64,000 bases of DNA from an uncultured Pirellulaceae bacterium (GTDB lineage: Bacteria > Planctomycetota > Planctomycetia > Pirellulales > Pirellulaceae): positions 119,636-183,635 of the forward strand of contig CALKGE010000008.1 of the NCBI GenBank assembly GCA_938084685.1, in the 5' to 3' direction. The position numbers were made by a program, and so were the translations under genes. Positions 1 through 8,518 of this stretch are shown in pieces. The notes under the pieces are model-generated. The model ran no database searches. It saw only the letters and a list, made by a program, of their open reading frames with translations, and was not told the origin of the DNA. Within the stretch, counting starts at the first letter, position 1. Every line of letters begins with the position of its first letter.

Positions 1-29
1 GACAAGATGCAAATTGATCTGCCCCGATA

Positions 30-881
30 CTATCCCCAGCGCTGGCCAACCTGCTCTTTCATAAACGCCAAGGCATCACTGGCGAGCTGTTCTTCGCTTT
101 CGTACATACGCCGCCAGATCTTTGTGGCTGCCACCAACTCAGGAAGCGCAAGACCGAAAGCTTCCACCACCATCCAACCATCGTAGCCAACTTCTTTCAA
201 TGTATTGAAGTTGGTATCCCAGTCGACACTACCACTGCCTGGCGTGGAACGGTCATTCTCGGAAATATGAACCAACGCACAAACATCATGGCAATCACGA
301 ATCGCCTGAGCGATATCCTTTTCTTCGATATTGGCATGGAAGGTGTCATACATCATTCGCGCGTTGGGGTGATCAACTTCTCTGACAAACCGAGCCGAAT
401 CAGCGTGCGTATTCAGGAGGTAGGTTTCGAAACGATTGAGAGCTTCCACGCCCAGGGTAATACCGACCGTTTCTGCATGTTCTGCCACCTGGCGCATACT
501 ATCAACGCCCCATTTCCACTCGTCCGCAGTGGGGCCCTGACCAGAGAAAACACCCAGTGCCGAATGATAGGGACCAACCAGACGTACTGCTCCAGCCGCC
601 GCAGCGTTATCAAGCGCTCGTTTGTTATTCTCAACGCCCAAGGCACGTATTGCCGGATCAGAACTGATCGGATTATCTTCCTCACCTCGAACAGTGACCG
701 CAGTACATTCAAGACCCATCTCCTTGAGCCGGGTTCCCCATTGCGTATACAGATCCAGATTGTCTTCAAAAACTGGCAGCTCGACTCCGTCGTACCCCAT
801 TTCTTTGAGAGAAGCCACAACCGGAATCATGTCATCGTTCATGGCTCCGGTCCAAAGCAGTAAATTCATTCCATATTTCAT
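30..881 (-). CDS. Sugar phosphate isomerase/epimerase, TIM-barrel (tagatose/psicose 3-epimerase-like)
   Basis: 283 residues, complete, about the usual length of the xylose-isomerase-like TIM-barrel family. Seen: the metal-ligand pattern of ketose 3-epimerases, with VEALNRFE near residue 145, MYDTFHAN near 180, HISENDR near 207 and VEAFG near 240. These supply Glu, Asp, His and Glu for a divalent metal. Family knowledge: such enzymes move protons on C3 of keto-sugars or isomerise hydroxypyruvate; the exact substrate cannot be read. No signal peptide, so cytoplasmic. It is the last gene of a minus-strand cluster with a second isomerase and a Gfo/Idh/MocA dehydrogenase, a common planctomycete grouping for sugar or inositol-type catabolism (inference). 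Confidence 0.85.
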   Translation of the reverse strand: MKYGMNLLLWTGAMNDDMIPVVASLKEMGYDGVELPVFEDNLDLYTQWGTRLKEMGLECTAVTVRGEEDNPISSDPAIRALGVENNKRALDNAAAAGAVRLVGPYHSALGVFSGQGPTADEWKWGVDSMRQVAEHAETVGITLGVEALNRFETYLLNTHADSARFVREVDHPNARMMYDTFHANIEEKDIAQAIRDCHDVCALVHISENDRSTPGSGSVDWDTNFNTLKEVGYDGWMVVEAFGLALPELVAATKIWRRMYESEEQLASDALAFMKEQVGQRWG

Positions 882-920
882 GGTCTTGTATCCTCTACAG
901 TCATATTCAAATTGTTTCTT

Positions 921-1580
921 TTAGTCACCGTCTACGTCGGCCATCAATAATTCTTCGTGGCATGCGTAAACACTCCGTCGCATCGATGGAAAAAGGCTTA
1001 TTACCGAGTCACCAAACGTCGGAAGACCAACTCGTTTCATGACCTGATTCAACCGGTACGCCAGGCGATCGTCATCCAGGTAGTCGTATAAAAATCGCTC
1101 ACGACAAAATGCCTGAAAGAATCGATCAAATTGATCCGTCGAATTCGCTGAACTCATATTAATCACGTGCTGAATCCTCTCAGCATCCACCTGCTCCAAT
1201 ACTTCATAGTAATGGTCGAGCAGGCCAGGATGGATCTCGGCCAACCGAGCATCCAAAAGAAGCTCGATCATAATATGCCCCAAAAAACGGGGGCGCAACG
1301 AGGTGTCCTGCGGATCTGCTTCCCGAAGCATCTGAGCAAATTCGAGATTCAGCCGGTTAAACACTCCCGTTGCATGAAACCATCGGTCATCATCCAGATG
1401 CTGATGGATCCCTGCCGCTATCTCGGCAAGTTCCCCATCCTGATCTTGCATCACTGGTTTCAGGTTTCGCGAGCGAACTCGCACTCGCCTGTCCACAACG
1501 CTCAACATATCAGGCACTCCTGTACCCGACATAAAGAGCGGTTGGTTCAGATACTGATAGGCATGAGCGAGGTAATTCAT
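921..1580 (-). CDS. AcpH/DUF479-like protein (possible ACP phosphodiesterase fold)
   Basis: 219 residues. Seen: it opens with MNYLAHAY, has GIHQHLDDDRWFH near residue 58, and a His-rich helix GHIMIELLLDARL near 100. The N-terminal NxLAH, the central H-x(n)-D and the GH/DH...L pattern resemble the acyl-carrier-protein phosphodiesterase family (AcpH, DUF479). That family removes phosphopantetheine from ACP in some bacteria. No signal peptide. It sits 18 nt downstream of the Gfo/Idh/MocA gene and about 40 nt upstream of the isomerase, so it is probably co-transcribed, although its link to sugar catabolism is unclear. The family assignment is from short motifs only; the function is not established. 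Confidence 0.5.
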   Translation of the reverse strand: MNYLAHAYQYLNQPLFMSGTGVPDMLSVVDRRVRVRSRNLKPVMQDQDGELAEIAAGIHQHLDDDRWFHATGVFNRLNLEFAQMLREADPQDTSLRPRFLGHIMIELLLDARLAEIHPGLLDHYYEVLEQVDAERIQHVINMSSANSTDQFDRFFQAFCRERFLYDYLDDDRLAYRLNQVMKRVGLPTFGDSVISLFPSMRRSVYACHEELLMADVDGD

Positions 1581-1598
1581 GCAGGACCTGCCCTGCGC

Positions 1599-2738
1599 TT
1601 AGCCTACGTTTTGCCAGGAACCACTGTCAGCCGAAGCCAGTACAGCGTCACAGACTTTCTGTGTTTCCAGTGCGTCCCGGAACGTTGGTCCGACTGGTTC
1701 GCCAGTTTCCAGACTCTTCAGGAAATCAGCGACCTGATGTACAAAAGTATGTTCGTAACCAATCTGCAATCCTGGAACCCACCAGTTGCTCATGTAAGGG
1801 TGTTCACCGTCTGTCACATGAATGCTCTTCCATCCACGCACAGCCCCATCATCTCCGTGATCAAAATACTCAAGTCGATGCAAGTCATGCAGATCCCATC
1901 GAAGTGACCCTTTCTCACCATTGATTTCCAGCGTATATAACGCCTTGTGCCCGCGAGCATACCGAGTGGATTCGAAAAGGGCGAGCGAGCCGTTACTGAA
2001 TCGTCCCATAAAGATACACGCATCATCGATGGTCACTGGCATTACTTCACCTGTATCCTGATGAATTCGCTCTTTAATGAACGTTTCGGTCATCGCGCTC
2101 ACCGAATCGATCGAACCGTTGAGCCAGATCGCTGTATCGATACAGTGAGCCAGCAAGTCCCCGGTTACACCAGATCCGGCTACGGAAGCATCCAACCGCC
2201 AAAGTGCTTCGCCACCCTGCGGTAAATCAGTAGAGATCGTCCAGTCCTGCAGGAACTGAGCTCGATAATGGAAAATCCGGCCCAATCGACCCTCGTCAAT
2301 CAACTGCTTGGCCAACGTCACTGCAGGCACTCTGCGGTAGTTATACCACACGATGTTGGGCACACCGGCCGCTTCCACTGCAGCACACATTTCTTCGCCT
2401 TCCTCAGCGTTCATGGAAAGCGGCTTTTCGCAAAGAATCATTTTCCCGGCTTCCGCACACGCCAGAGCAATCTCTTTGTGGAGATTATTTGGTGTACAGA
2501 TATCGACAGCATCGATGTCATCACGAGCAATCAGAGCTCGCCAGTCTGTCTCAATGGACTCATAACCCCATGTGTCAGCAAACGCCTGAACTCGTTCGGC
2601 GTTGCGTGCACAAGCAGCTTTCAGTACCGGTTTGTATTCCAGATCAAAAAAGTTGTTCACTTTGCAGTAAGCGTTGGAGTGAGTACGACCCATGAAGCCA
2701 TACCCGATCATTCCAATATTAAGCGGTTTCTTAGCCAT
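1599..2738 (-). CDS. Gfo/Idh/MocA family NAD(P)-dependent oxidoreductase
   Basis: 379 residues. Seen: N-terminal Rossmann fold with [17 protein letters not shown] (GxGxxG near residues 12-17), [10 protein letters not shown] near 76, and the family hallmark CEKPLS near 103, whose Lys is catalytic. A C-terminal alpha/beta substrate domain follows. These enzymes oxidise or reduce hydroxyl groups of sugars, inositols or their acids with NAD(P). No Tat or Sec signal, so cytoplasmic, unlike many planctomycete Tat-exported paralogs. It lies between two sugar isomerase genes on the same strand (70 nt from the upstream one), which suggests one catabolic pathway. Confidence 0.9.
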   Translation of the reverse strand: MAKKPLNIGMIGYGFMGRTHSNAYCKVNNFFDLEYKPVLKAACARNAERVQAFADTWGYESIETDWRALIARDDIDAVDICTPNNLHKEIALACAEAGKMILCEKPLSMNAEEGEEMCAAVEAAGVPNIVWYNYRRVPAVTLAKQLIDEGRLGRIFHYRAQFLQDWTISTDLPQGGEALWRLDASVAGSGVTGDLLAHCIDTAIWLNGSIDSVSAMTETFIKERIHQDTGEVMPVTIDDACIFMGRFSNGSLALFESTRYARGHKALYTLEINGEKGSLRWDLHDLHRLEYFDHGDDGAVRGWKSIHVTDGEHPYMSNWWVPGLQIGYEHTFVHQVADFLKSLETGEPVGPTFRDALETQKVCDAVLASADSGSWQNVG

Positions 2739-2808
2739 TATTATTTTCTCTTTAATTCTGACCGGCCCCTGAACGCGGGCGGTTCTGCTGAGTGTTAGTT
2801 AAACTTCG

Positions 2809-3840
2809 TTAGTTCCAGCCATGGGCGTCACGGACGTCCACCATCGCTTTGAGGATGACATTCCACGTTTCAGGATTCTCCAGAACTTCATTTGGGAACA
2901 TACAACCGTCCCAGCAGATATGCTGAATTCCACGCGAGGCAGCATCCTGCAACCAGTAACCAGCTGTACGCGTAATATCCAGTTTTCCGTTGGGATCATC
3001 CGCGCGACAGTGCTTGCCTGTCTTGTCATGAGAACCAGCACCATGAACCGTGCCATCATTCTGAGCCACATGGAAATCAATTGTCCAGGGGCGCAGTTTA
3101 TCAGTCATCGTTTCATAAGCCGCGTAGAATTCGTCTTCCGTGTAGCCTTCGTGCAGTAACGCATGTTCTGCTGCGTTGTACCCCATCAGGTACAGATAGG
3201 TGTGAGCCTGATCCGACTGGAAGCCAAAGGTTTCAGGTTTGCCGACCGCTTCGAGCACGTCCAGCATGTCCTTCCAGCTGTGCATCCCCGCCCAGCAGAT
3301 TTCACCTTCACAGGCGAGCCGTTCGCCATGGGCTTCAGCGATCTCGGCCGCTTTGGTGAACGTGTCGACAATCCGAGCGGTATTGGCAACCGGATCCTTA
3401 CGCCACTCTTCCACACCGAACTCGGCCGAGTCAATTCGGATCACGCCGTATTCACGAATACCGTGATCATTAAAGACGCCAGCAATGCGGCACGCCTTTT
3501 TGATCGCGTCCAGAAACTTCTCCTGCTGCTGGTCGTCCCCCATCGCAGAGTCACCGACCGTACCGGGCCAGACAGGAGCTACCAGGGAGCCAACCTTCAA
3601 ACCGTAGCTACCGATCAAATCAGCAATTTCCTTCAGCTCATCGTCACTCGCATCCGGATCCGTGTGAGGGTGGAACAGAAAGTAGTCCACCCCTTCAAAT
3701 TTCTGTCCGTCCACTTCAGCGGCGGCCGTCAATTCCAGCATCCGCTGGAGACTGATTGGTGGCTCTTGACCTTCTTCGTCACCTTTGCCCACCAGACCGG
3801 GCCACATCGCGTTATGTAGTTTGGGAAATAAATTTGTCAT
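2809..3840 (-). CDS. Sugar phosphate isomerase/epimerase, TIM-barrel
   Basis: 343 residues, complete. Seen: an AP-endonuclease-2/xylose-isomerase-like TIM barrel with [10 protein letters not shown] near residue 175 (Glu ligand), [12 protein letters not shown] near 205 (Asp and His), [15 protein letters not shown] near 255 and [11 protein letters not shown] near the C terminus. It is longer than its cluster partner and clearly a different subfamily. First gene of the minus-strand cluster running to position 30, with about 250 nt upstream that must hold the promoter. Product and substrate are unknown; cluster context suggests a sugar or cyclitol catabolic route (inference). Confidence 0.85.
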   Translation of the reverse strand: MTNLFPKLHNAMWPGLVGKGDEEGQEPPISLQRMLELTAAAEVDGQKFEGVDYFLFHPHTDPDASDDELKEIADLIGSYGLKVGSLVAPVWPGTVGDSAMGDDQQQEKFLDAIKKACRIAGVFNDHGIREYGVIRIDSAEFGVEEWRKDPVANTARIVDTFTKAAEIAEAHGERLACEGEICWAGMHSWKDMLDVLEAVGKPETFGFQSDQAHTYLYLMGYNAAEHALLHEGYTEDEFYAAYETMTDKLRPWTIDFHVAQNDGTVHGAGSHDKTGKHCRADDPNGKLDITRTAGYWLQDAASRGIQHICWDGCMFPNEVLENPETWNVILKAMVDVRDAHGWN

Positions 3841-4089
3841 GTATCATTCGCTCCTGAACTCGCTGGATGAACGTTGTTTTATGAAAATCGGACAACCCCT
3901 TGTAGACCGTCCCTTTTGTTAATTTTTATAAGCACCCGTTTGCTGAAAATTGTCATGCCGTCAATCTATGCAGGCAAAGCGGTAAATATCATCAAATTTT
4001 AAGCCAGTCGGCCCTCACCTGAAAGGAGCCTGCTCATTCTCTCGCCATGGAAGCATCCATAACGAGCGTGCCAAAACCAGCAAGCAGAA

Positions 4090-5259
4090 CTAAGGAGCAC
4101 ACCAGCCTTTCCTCGGTTTACTGTGAATCGTCGGTTCGTCTGTCGCCTGCAACTTTGCAACCCGCTCTTCCGCTTCCTTGACCTGCTTGTCGGTGGCCAG
4201 AAACCGGATGGTCAGACCCAGGTCGGCCGAGCCAAGTGGATCAAGTTTGATTACGCGTCCCTGCTCCCCCTCATAAGAACGGGGATTCGGGTAGTTCGTT
4301 CCTGGTTCAATCCCGGTAACATAACCATCTTCGATCGCAGTCGTATTCTTCCAGACACTAAAACAGGGTAACGCTTCTGTGTTGTACGCCAAACTGACAC
4401 CTTGCGTACTATGAGCATTCTTTAGCAGCACTTCCGTATTACCATCTGCGTCGCCCAGACAGGTGAGAAAGTAAACCTGCTCTTCAAAACCTGGTTGAGC
4501 AGCCTGATAGTTGTCCCAGGAGTCAATTCCACTGGCGGCATGATCGTTCCGTGGAACAAGTTCGTCTATCGGAGCTACCACTTTGGAGCCCGCATCGAGC
4601 AACGGATCACCAAAGTTGGCGTGATAAAGCACCTGAGATTCAGCCGGACTCGCCGACAAATTCCTGACCGTGTCCTCTATCTGGATCGCATTGTCTCCGA
4701 ATTTCGTCGTGATGGTGGTTTCCAGACAAAGTTTAAAGAAGTGGAATCGCGTTTCCACGACCACTCCGGAGACAGCAATGGTTCCTGCTTCTGGATCAAT
4801 CGTTACCGAGACCTTCTGAGCAGGCTTGTTTCCGATTCGACCATGCAGTGGGTACTTCAGATTACCACTCTCTTCATCAAATTCCGGAGCACCATTGCTT
4901 TCGAGACCGCAGCGGACCATCATTTCATCAAATCCGTCGAGCCACCCTAATCCGCTCGGCTCATTCAGCGGCACGTATTTGGGGTGTACAGGCCCCTCAA
5001 CGGGGGACTTCCAGCCAAAACTTTGACCACCAATTCTGGCTGTGGTAAGGCTCATACCTCGTGTCAACAGAATACCGAAAGAAAGCGCCCCGTTGTGGAT
5101 CTCCACAACTTCAACACCATCACTAAGACCACCTCGCAACGTCCGTTTCACAACACTCCAACCAGCAGGGGTGCCAGTCACATCGTCGGACGAAACTTCC
5201 AAATGGTCGACGAACGTACCGTCACTTACGTCAGTTAGCTGCCAGGTCTTAGCTGCCAT
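4090..5259 (-). CDS. DUF4432 family protein, galactose-mutarotase fold
   Basis: 389 residues. Seen: beta-rich sequence with LSFGILLTRGMSLTTARIGG near residue 57, SGLGWLDGFDEMMVRCGLESNG near 102, LHGRIGN near 139, VLYHANFGDPLLD near 208 and GIEPGTNYPNPRS near 318. This pattern (DGFDE..VRCG, HGR, YH.NFG, EP.TN.PN) matches DUF4432 proteins of the galactose mutarotase-like fold, which includes aldose 1-epimerases. Probably binds or epimerises a sugar in the cytoplasm. Separate from the next cluster by 249 nt, but on the same strand and with the same sugar theme. No exact substrate can be read. Confidence 0.8.
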   Translation of the reverse strand: MAAKTWQLTDVSDGTFVDHLEVSSDDVTGTPAGWSVVKRTLRGGLSDGVEVVEIHNGALSFGILLTRGMSLTTARIGGQSFGWKSPVEGPVHPKYVPLNEPSGLGWLDGFDEMMVRCGLESNGAPEFDEESGNLKYPLHGRIGNKPAQKVSVTIDPEAGTIAVSGVVVETRFHFFKLCLETTITTKFGDNAIQIEDTVRNLSASPAESQVLYHANFGDPLLDAGSKVVAPIDELVPRNDHAASGIDSWDNYQAAQPGFEEQVYFLTCLGDADGNTEVLLKNAHSTQGVSLAYNTEALPCFSVWKNTTAIEDGYVTGIEPGTNYPNPRSYEGEQGRVIKLDPLGSADLGLTIRFLATDKQVKEAEERVAKLQATDEPTIHSKPRKGWCAP

Positions 5260-5399
5260 TGCGTACTCCAGTCCTACAGGGAATTATCATATCCTGTCGA
5301 TTATAGACGTGTTTTTGCTGGAGTTAAAGAAAGCAGGCCCCTTAGATGGTTCCTAATGTTTGGAGAAAAGAGTGAAAACAAAATCGATTCAGATCGCAA

Positions 5400-5864
5400 C
5401 TAATTGACACGGCGACCGTCGATATGATAGATCGCCAGATGTTTGCCATCCGGTCCCTTGAATTCACTCACTTTAAAGATGCCTTCAACGGCAATAGGAC
5501 GCACCGAATACTCGGCCGACGAGGAACCCTGCATTTCAACAATTATGCAATCATACAAAGCGGCACCTGGACCAAAGCAGCATTCCATGTTATCTCGCAC
5601 CAGAACGAACTTCTTGATTCCTGACTGCTGAAAGCTGGGAAGCATATAGCCACGAATTCGAACCAATTGACCTTCTAATGCCGTAATCTCCTTGGTGAGC
5701 ATCCCCTCTATATAAGGAGCATCCTTTTCAATATCGAATTTGATCGTATCAAAAGAGATGTCTTTCAGACGATTCTTGTCGGGTTGTTGAGCCTGAAGAT
5801 TTAATACGCTCAAGCCGAATACGGTGAACAGACAAATACTGATTCTGGTTTTGAGATGAGTCAT
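5400..5864 (-). CDS. Secreted DUF3299-like protein with CCFG motif
   Basis: 154 residues from the ATG at 5864, chosen because AAGG lies 7 nt upstream and a signal peptide starts there; an upstream GTG would add 7 residues. Seen: hydrophobic signal segment (ICLFTVFGLSVLNLQAQ), then a small beta-rich domain with LVRIRGYMLPSF, FVLVRDNMECCFGPG and a further Cys (YDC). The sequence resembles DUF3299 periplasmic proteins. The CCFG pair may bind metal or form a disulphide (inference). It lies 38 nt after the membrane-anchored paralog and ends a five-gene operon with an ABC transporter. Confidence 0.75.
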   Translation of the reverse strand: MTHLKTRISICLFTVFGLSVLNLQAQQPDKNRLKDISFDTIKFDIEKDAPYIEGMLTKEITALEGQLVRIRGYMLPSFQQSGIKKFVLVRDNMECCFGPGAALYDCIIVEMQGSSSAEYSVRPIAVEGIFKVSEFKGPDGKHLAIYHIDGRRVN

Positions 5865-5902
5865 TGCAAACCTTGCCTCACACAAACTAACAACTAGTTT
5901 AT

Positions 5903-6661
5903 CTATCGAATTCCGTCAGCTTCGAGATGGTAAAAACCTCCCTGCAGCTGCTTATCGCCCATAGCTTCTTTTGTCGAACCAACGGCCATGTGCGGAGTGG
6001 TGTCGATGGACATTGTACCCCAAAGTCGATGGCGTTTCATATCATAAGTCAGTTCATGCCCGGGTTTCAAGTCAACTTCCACCATGTCCCAGGGCTTGGG
6101 TTGACCGCCAAAACAGCAGACACTCAGGTCTCCGACCAGCACAAATCGTGAGATATTCCCCAATCCATTCACACCCGGGTGAACATATCCCTTGATAAAC
6201 ACTGGTTTACCGTCATATTTGGCCACCTCCGCCGAAATCGGAGAACTCGCCGAAGCCCCTTCGCTATCAAGCGTGTAAAAACTGATTCTGTCATATCCTT
6301 CTGGCACTTCGGTTAAGTAAACCACCGCAGCCCAAATCCCACCGACCAGAAAGATCGTGGTATTAAGCACAAGTCCCACTCGGGCTACCTTCTCACCGGT
6401 CAGCTCAAAACCATGACGCCTGACCCTGTACAGCCCCATCGCACCAAATAGCACTCCGGCAATCAGAATTGGCGCATACAAAACGAAACCATCGGGACCA
6501 AGCAATGCAAAAAGCGCCAATCCAACCAGAGAAAGAACCAGACAACCAACGGCCCAACTACTCAGTGAACGGTATGCACTGGAATCTATTTCGCCTGACG
6601 AGCTGGAAAACAATTGATCCTCATCCAACCCTTGATCACTGAACAAACTATCTTCTGCCAT
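5903..6661 (-). CDS. Membrane-anchored DUF3299-like protein with CCFG motif
   Basis: 252 residues. Seen: a polar N terminus, then three hydrophobic segments (about residues 35-55, 60-80 and 98-115) resembling a DUF4190-type membrane module, followed by an exported domain with VFIKGYVHPG, ISRFVLVGDLSVCCFGGQP and LWGTMSID. The last part parallels the neighbouring 154-residue protein: (R/K)GY..P, RFVLV.D, CCFG. The two probably arose by duplication, one free and one tethered. Likely acts on the periplasmic side with the ABC transporter encoded upstream. Function unknown; DUF3299 genes commonly accompany LolCD/MacB-like transporters (family knowledge from memory). Confidence 0.75.
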   Translation of the reverse strand: MAEDSLFSDQGLDEDQLFSSSSGEIDSSAYRSLSSWAVGCLVLSLVGLALFALLGPDGFVLYAPILIAGVLFGAMGLYRVRRHGFELTGEKVARVGLVLNTTIFLVGGIWAAVVYLTEVPEGYDRISFYTLDSEGASASSPISAEVAKYDGKPVFIKGYVHPGVNGLGNISRFVLVGDLSVCCFGGQPKPWDMVEVDLKPGHELTYDMKRHRLWGTMSIDTTPHMAVGSTKEAMGDKQLQGGFYHLEADGIR

Positions 6662-6859
6662 TCGTTTTCACCGTCATTGCAAAGACATAAAACTCCAATT
6701 TCGATATCGTCCTCTCGGCAAGTATCCAATTCACGGGAATCTGCATAGAGCCGCGCAGCCACAAAATAGGGGTGCTACGAGCCGATTAACCGATAAAATC
6801 GAAACTTGCTTAAGGGCCCCGGGGGTCGGGGAGCCGGTAAGGCAAACGTTGTCCGGCTA

Positions 6860-8368
6860 CTAACTGCCAGAACCGCTCATAATCCGCCATTGAACCAACA
6901 GCAGACCAATACCAGCTAGAAGTGGTACGCCCAAAGCGTACCAAAGGTTCGCTTCCTCAGGAGCACCAACGGAAGGATCTTTCGCGGCAACAGGGTGCAA
7001 TGCCTGTTGGATTACTGGTGACATTTTTGCTTCAGACGCTGGAGCAATAGCAGTATCTTCCACCGTACCGATAGAACTTGTCTCACCAACCAATGTTTGC
7101 TCCGGCTGCTGGTCACTGCCAGCTGCTTCCTCAACAGGTGCAGAAACAAATGTGGTCCCGCCTGGTTTCTCCAATGATGAGCTTTTGGGCGTTTTCGTAT
7201 CCCCTCGACCACTGTTGGTTGGCCCAAATGGAAAGAACGTATTTGCTCGCTTCACGGCAGCCGGATCAATTTTCTCCAACACCTTGATTTGGTCTTTGGC
7301 TTTCGGCAGCGGACATTGACGCAGGTAATTGATCACGGGAACGCGAACCCAACTGGTCTCCTCATCTGCATCCTTAAACAGCTTGACCATGCGGTCTACC
7401 TGCGTCCAGTCTTCCCAACGAGCCAAATCGGGGATTACCAAGTCGGCCAATTGAGGCCGTTCCAGCATATAACGCATCGAAACGAGAATACGCTCACGAG
7501 GAATGATGTCTGACTCGGTACCATGAAACCGCAGTGCCATGACAGCAGCATAGGTATCCGCATACTCTGACTTCTTATTACGAATAAACAGATCTTCAAT
7601 CAGCTTCAATCCGTCAGGCCCCTTCAGTGTCAGGTAGCATCCAATCAGCGCATCGAGTCCAGCTTTTTTCTTCCGATCCGATGAACTGAGTAACTCTTCG
7701 AGCATCGGCAGGTCTTTGTCCGAACCACAGACACCCAGCATGGTCAAATACAAACGACGACGACTGGCGGGAATGTCGGGATCCCTGATCCAGTCAATCA
7801 GCTGCGCGTGATCCATCTTTGGCTTCAATGCTTTCACTGCATCGTAAGGGCTCTTGGCAAATTCATCGTAGGAATCCCGAGCCAGTTCCTCGTCTTCGTT
7901 TTCGAGATACTTCTGAAAGAACTCCAGGCGTACCGCAGGGTCCTTGGGAAGCGAGTCCAGTTTGAGAATGTAAGCCTGAGTCGTTTTGGAAATTTCCAGG
8001 GGAGTGGACCACATGAGCTTGGGAGGATCCACAGCCATGACCAGGAAGGTCGTACCTACACTCGCTTCCCCAAAGTAAATCGCTTCGATCATCTGCGTTG
8101 GCTTGACCAACCCTTTTCCCTTCACGATCGTAGTAACTTCAAACTTCGCGCGAGGGATCTCTTCACCTTCTGCAAGTTGCGTACCGGGTTTAATCGGAGG
8201 TGGCAATTTCACCAGTTTCGCAAACACCACAGCATCCATCGACGCAATTTCTTCTGTAAAGGTCTGAGTGGTGGCCACGCAGAAAGGGCAAGCCCGAGTC
8301 TGAATTACCCCCGCGAACAAAACAGCTGCAAGAGCGAGAACCGAAGTAACAGCAGTAATACGTTTCAT
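6860..8368 (-). CDS. Secreted CxxC protein with C-terminal membrane anchor, operon partner of ABC transporter
   Basis: 502 residues from the ATG at 8368, which has AGGTG 6 nt upstream and begins a clear signal peptide (MKRITAVTSVLALAAVLFAG). An upstream in-frame ATG (8410) would bury the signal. Seen: CPFC just after the signal cleavage region, a beta-rich domain (VVFAKLVKLPPP, FLVMAVDPPKLMW), an alpha-helical repeat-like middle with several LxxL helices (about 170-370), a Ser/Glu/Pro-rich linker, and a C-terminal membrane helix (LLAGIGLLLVQW). The early domain could be an OB-like fold. Not a recognised family. It sits between the ABC permease and the DUF3299-like genes, so it is likely an extracytoplasmic component of that transporter. 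Confidence 0.7.
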   Translation of the reverse strand: MKRITAVTSVLALAAVLFAGVIQTRACPFCVATTQTFTEEIASMDAVVFAKLVKLPPPIKPGTQLAEGEEIPRAKFEVTTIVKGKGLVKPTQMIEAIYFGEASVGTTFLVMAVDPPKLMWSTPLEISKTTQAYILKLDSLPKDPAVRLEFFQKYLENEDEELARDSYDEFAKSPYDAVKALKPKMDHAQLIDWIRDPDIPASRRRLYLTMLGVCGSDKDLPMLEELLSSSDRKKKAGLDALIGCYLTLKGPDGLKLIEDLFIRNKKSEYADTYAAVMALRFHGTESDIIPRERILVSMRYMLERPQLADLVIPDLARWEDWTQVDRMVKLFKDADEETSWVRVPVINYLRQCPLPKAKDQIKVLEKIDPAAVKRANTFFPFGPTNSGRGDTKTPKSSSLEKPGGTTFVSAPVEEAAGSDQQPEQTLVGETSSIGTVEDTAIAPASEAKMSPVIQQALHPVAAKDPSVGAPEEANLWYALGVPLLAGIGLLLVQWRIMSGSGS

Positions 8369-8518
8369 GAATTCACCTGAATTCCGATGAGATGGATTTC
8401 TAAAAACCAAAGTCCGTGCGGCACCAAGCCACGCTTATCAATAATACCCTAGGAAGAAGCGATTTTTCAATGACCATAATCGGGTTAGCGTCACAACAGG
8501 CGGATTGAATTCAGCACC

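Noticed and set aside
267..863. 198-codon plus-strand frame opposite the first isomerase
   Set aside because: Shadow frame of a clear TIM-barrel gene; no motif of its own.
6800..6850. GC-rich stretch after the CPFC gene as a terminator
   Set aside because: The possible stem has several mismatches and no T run.
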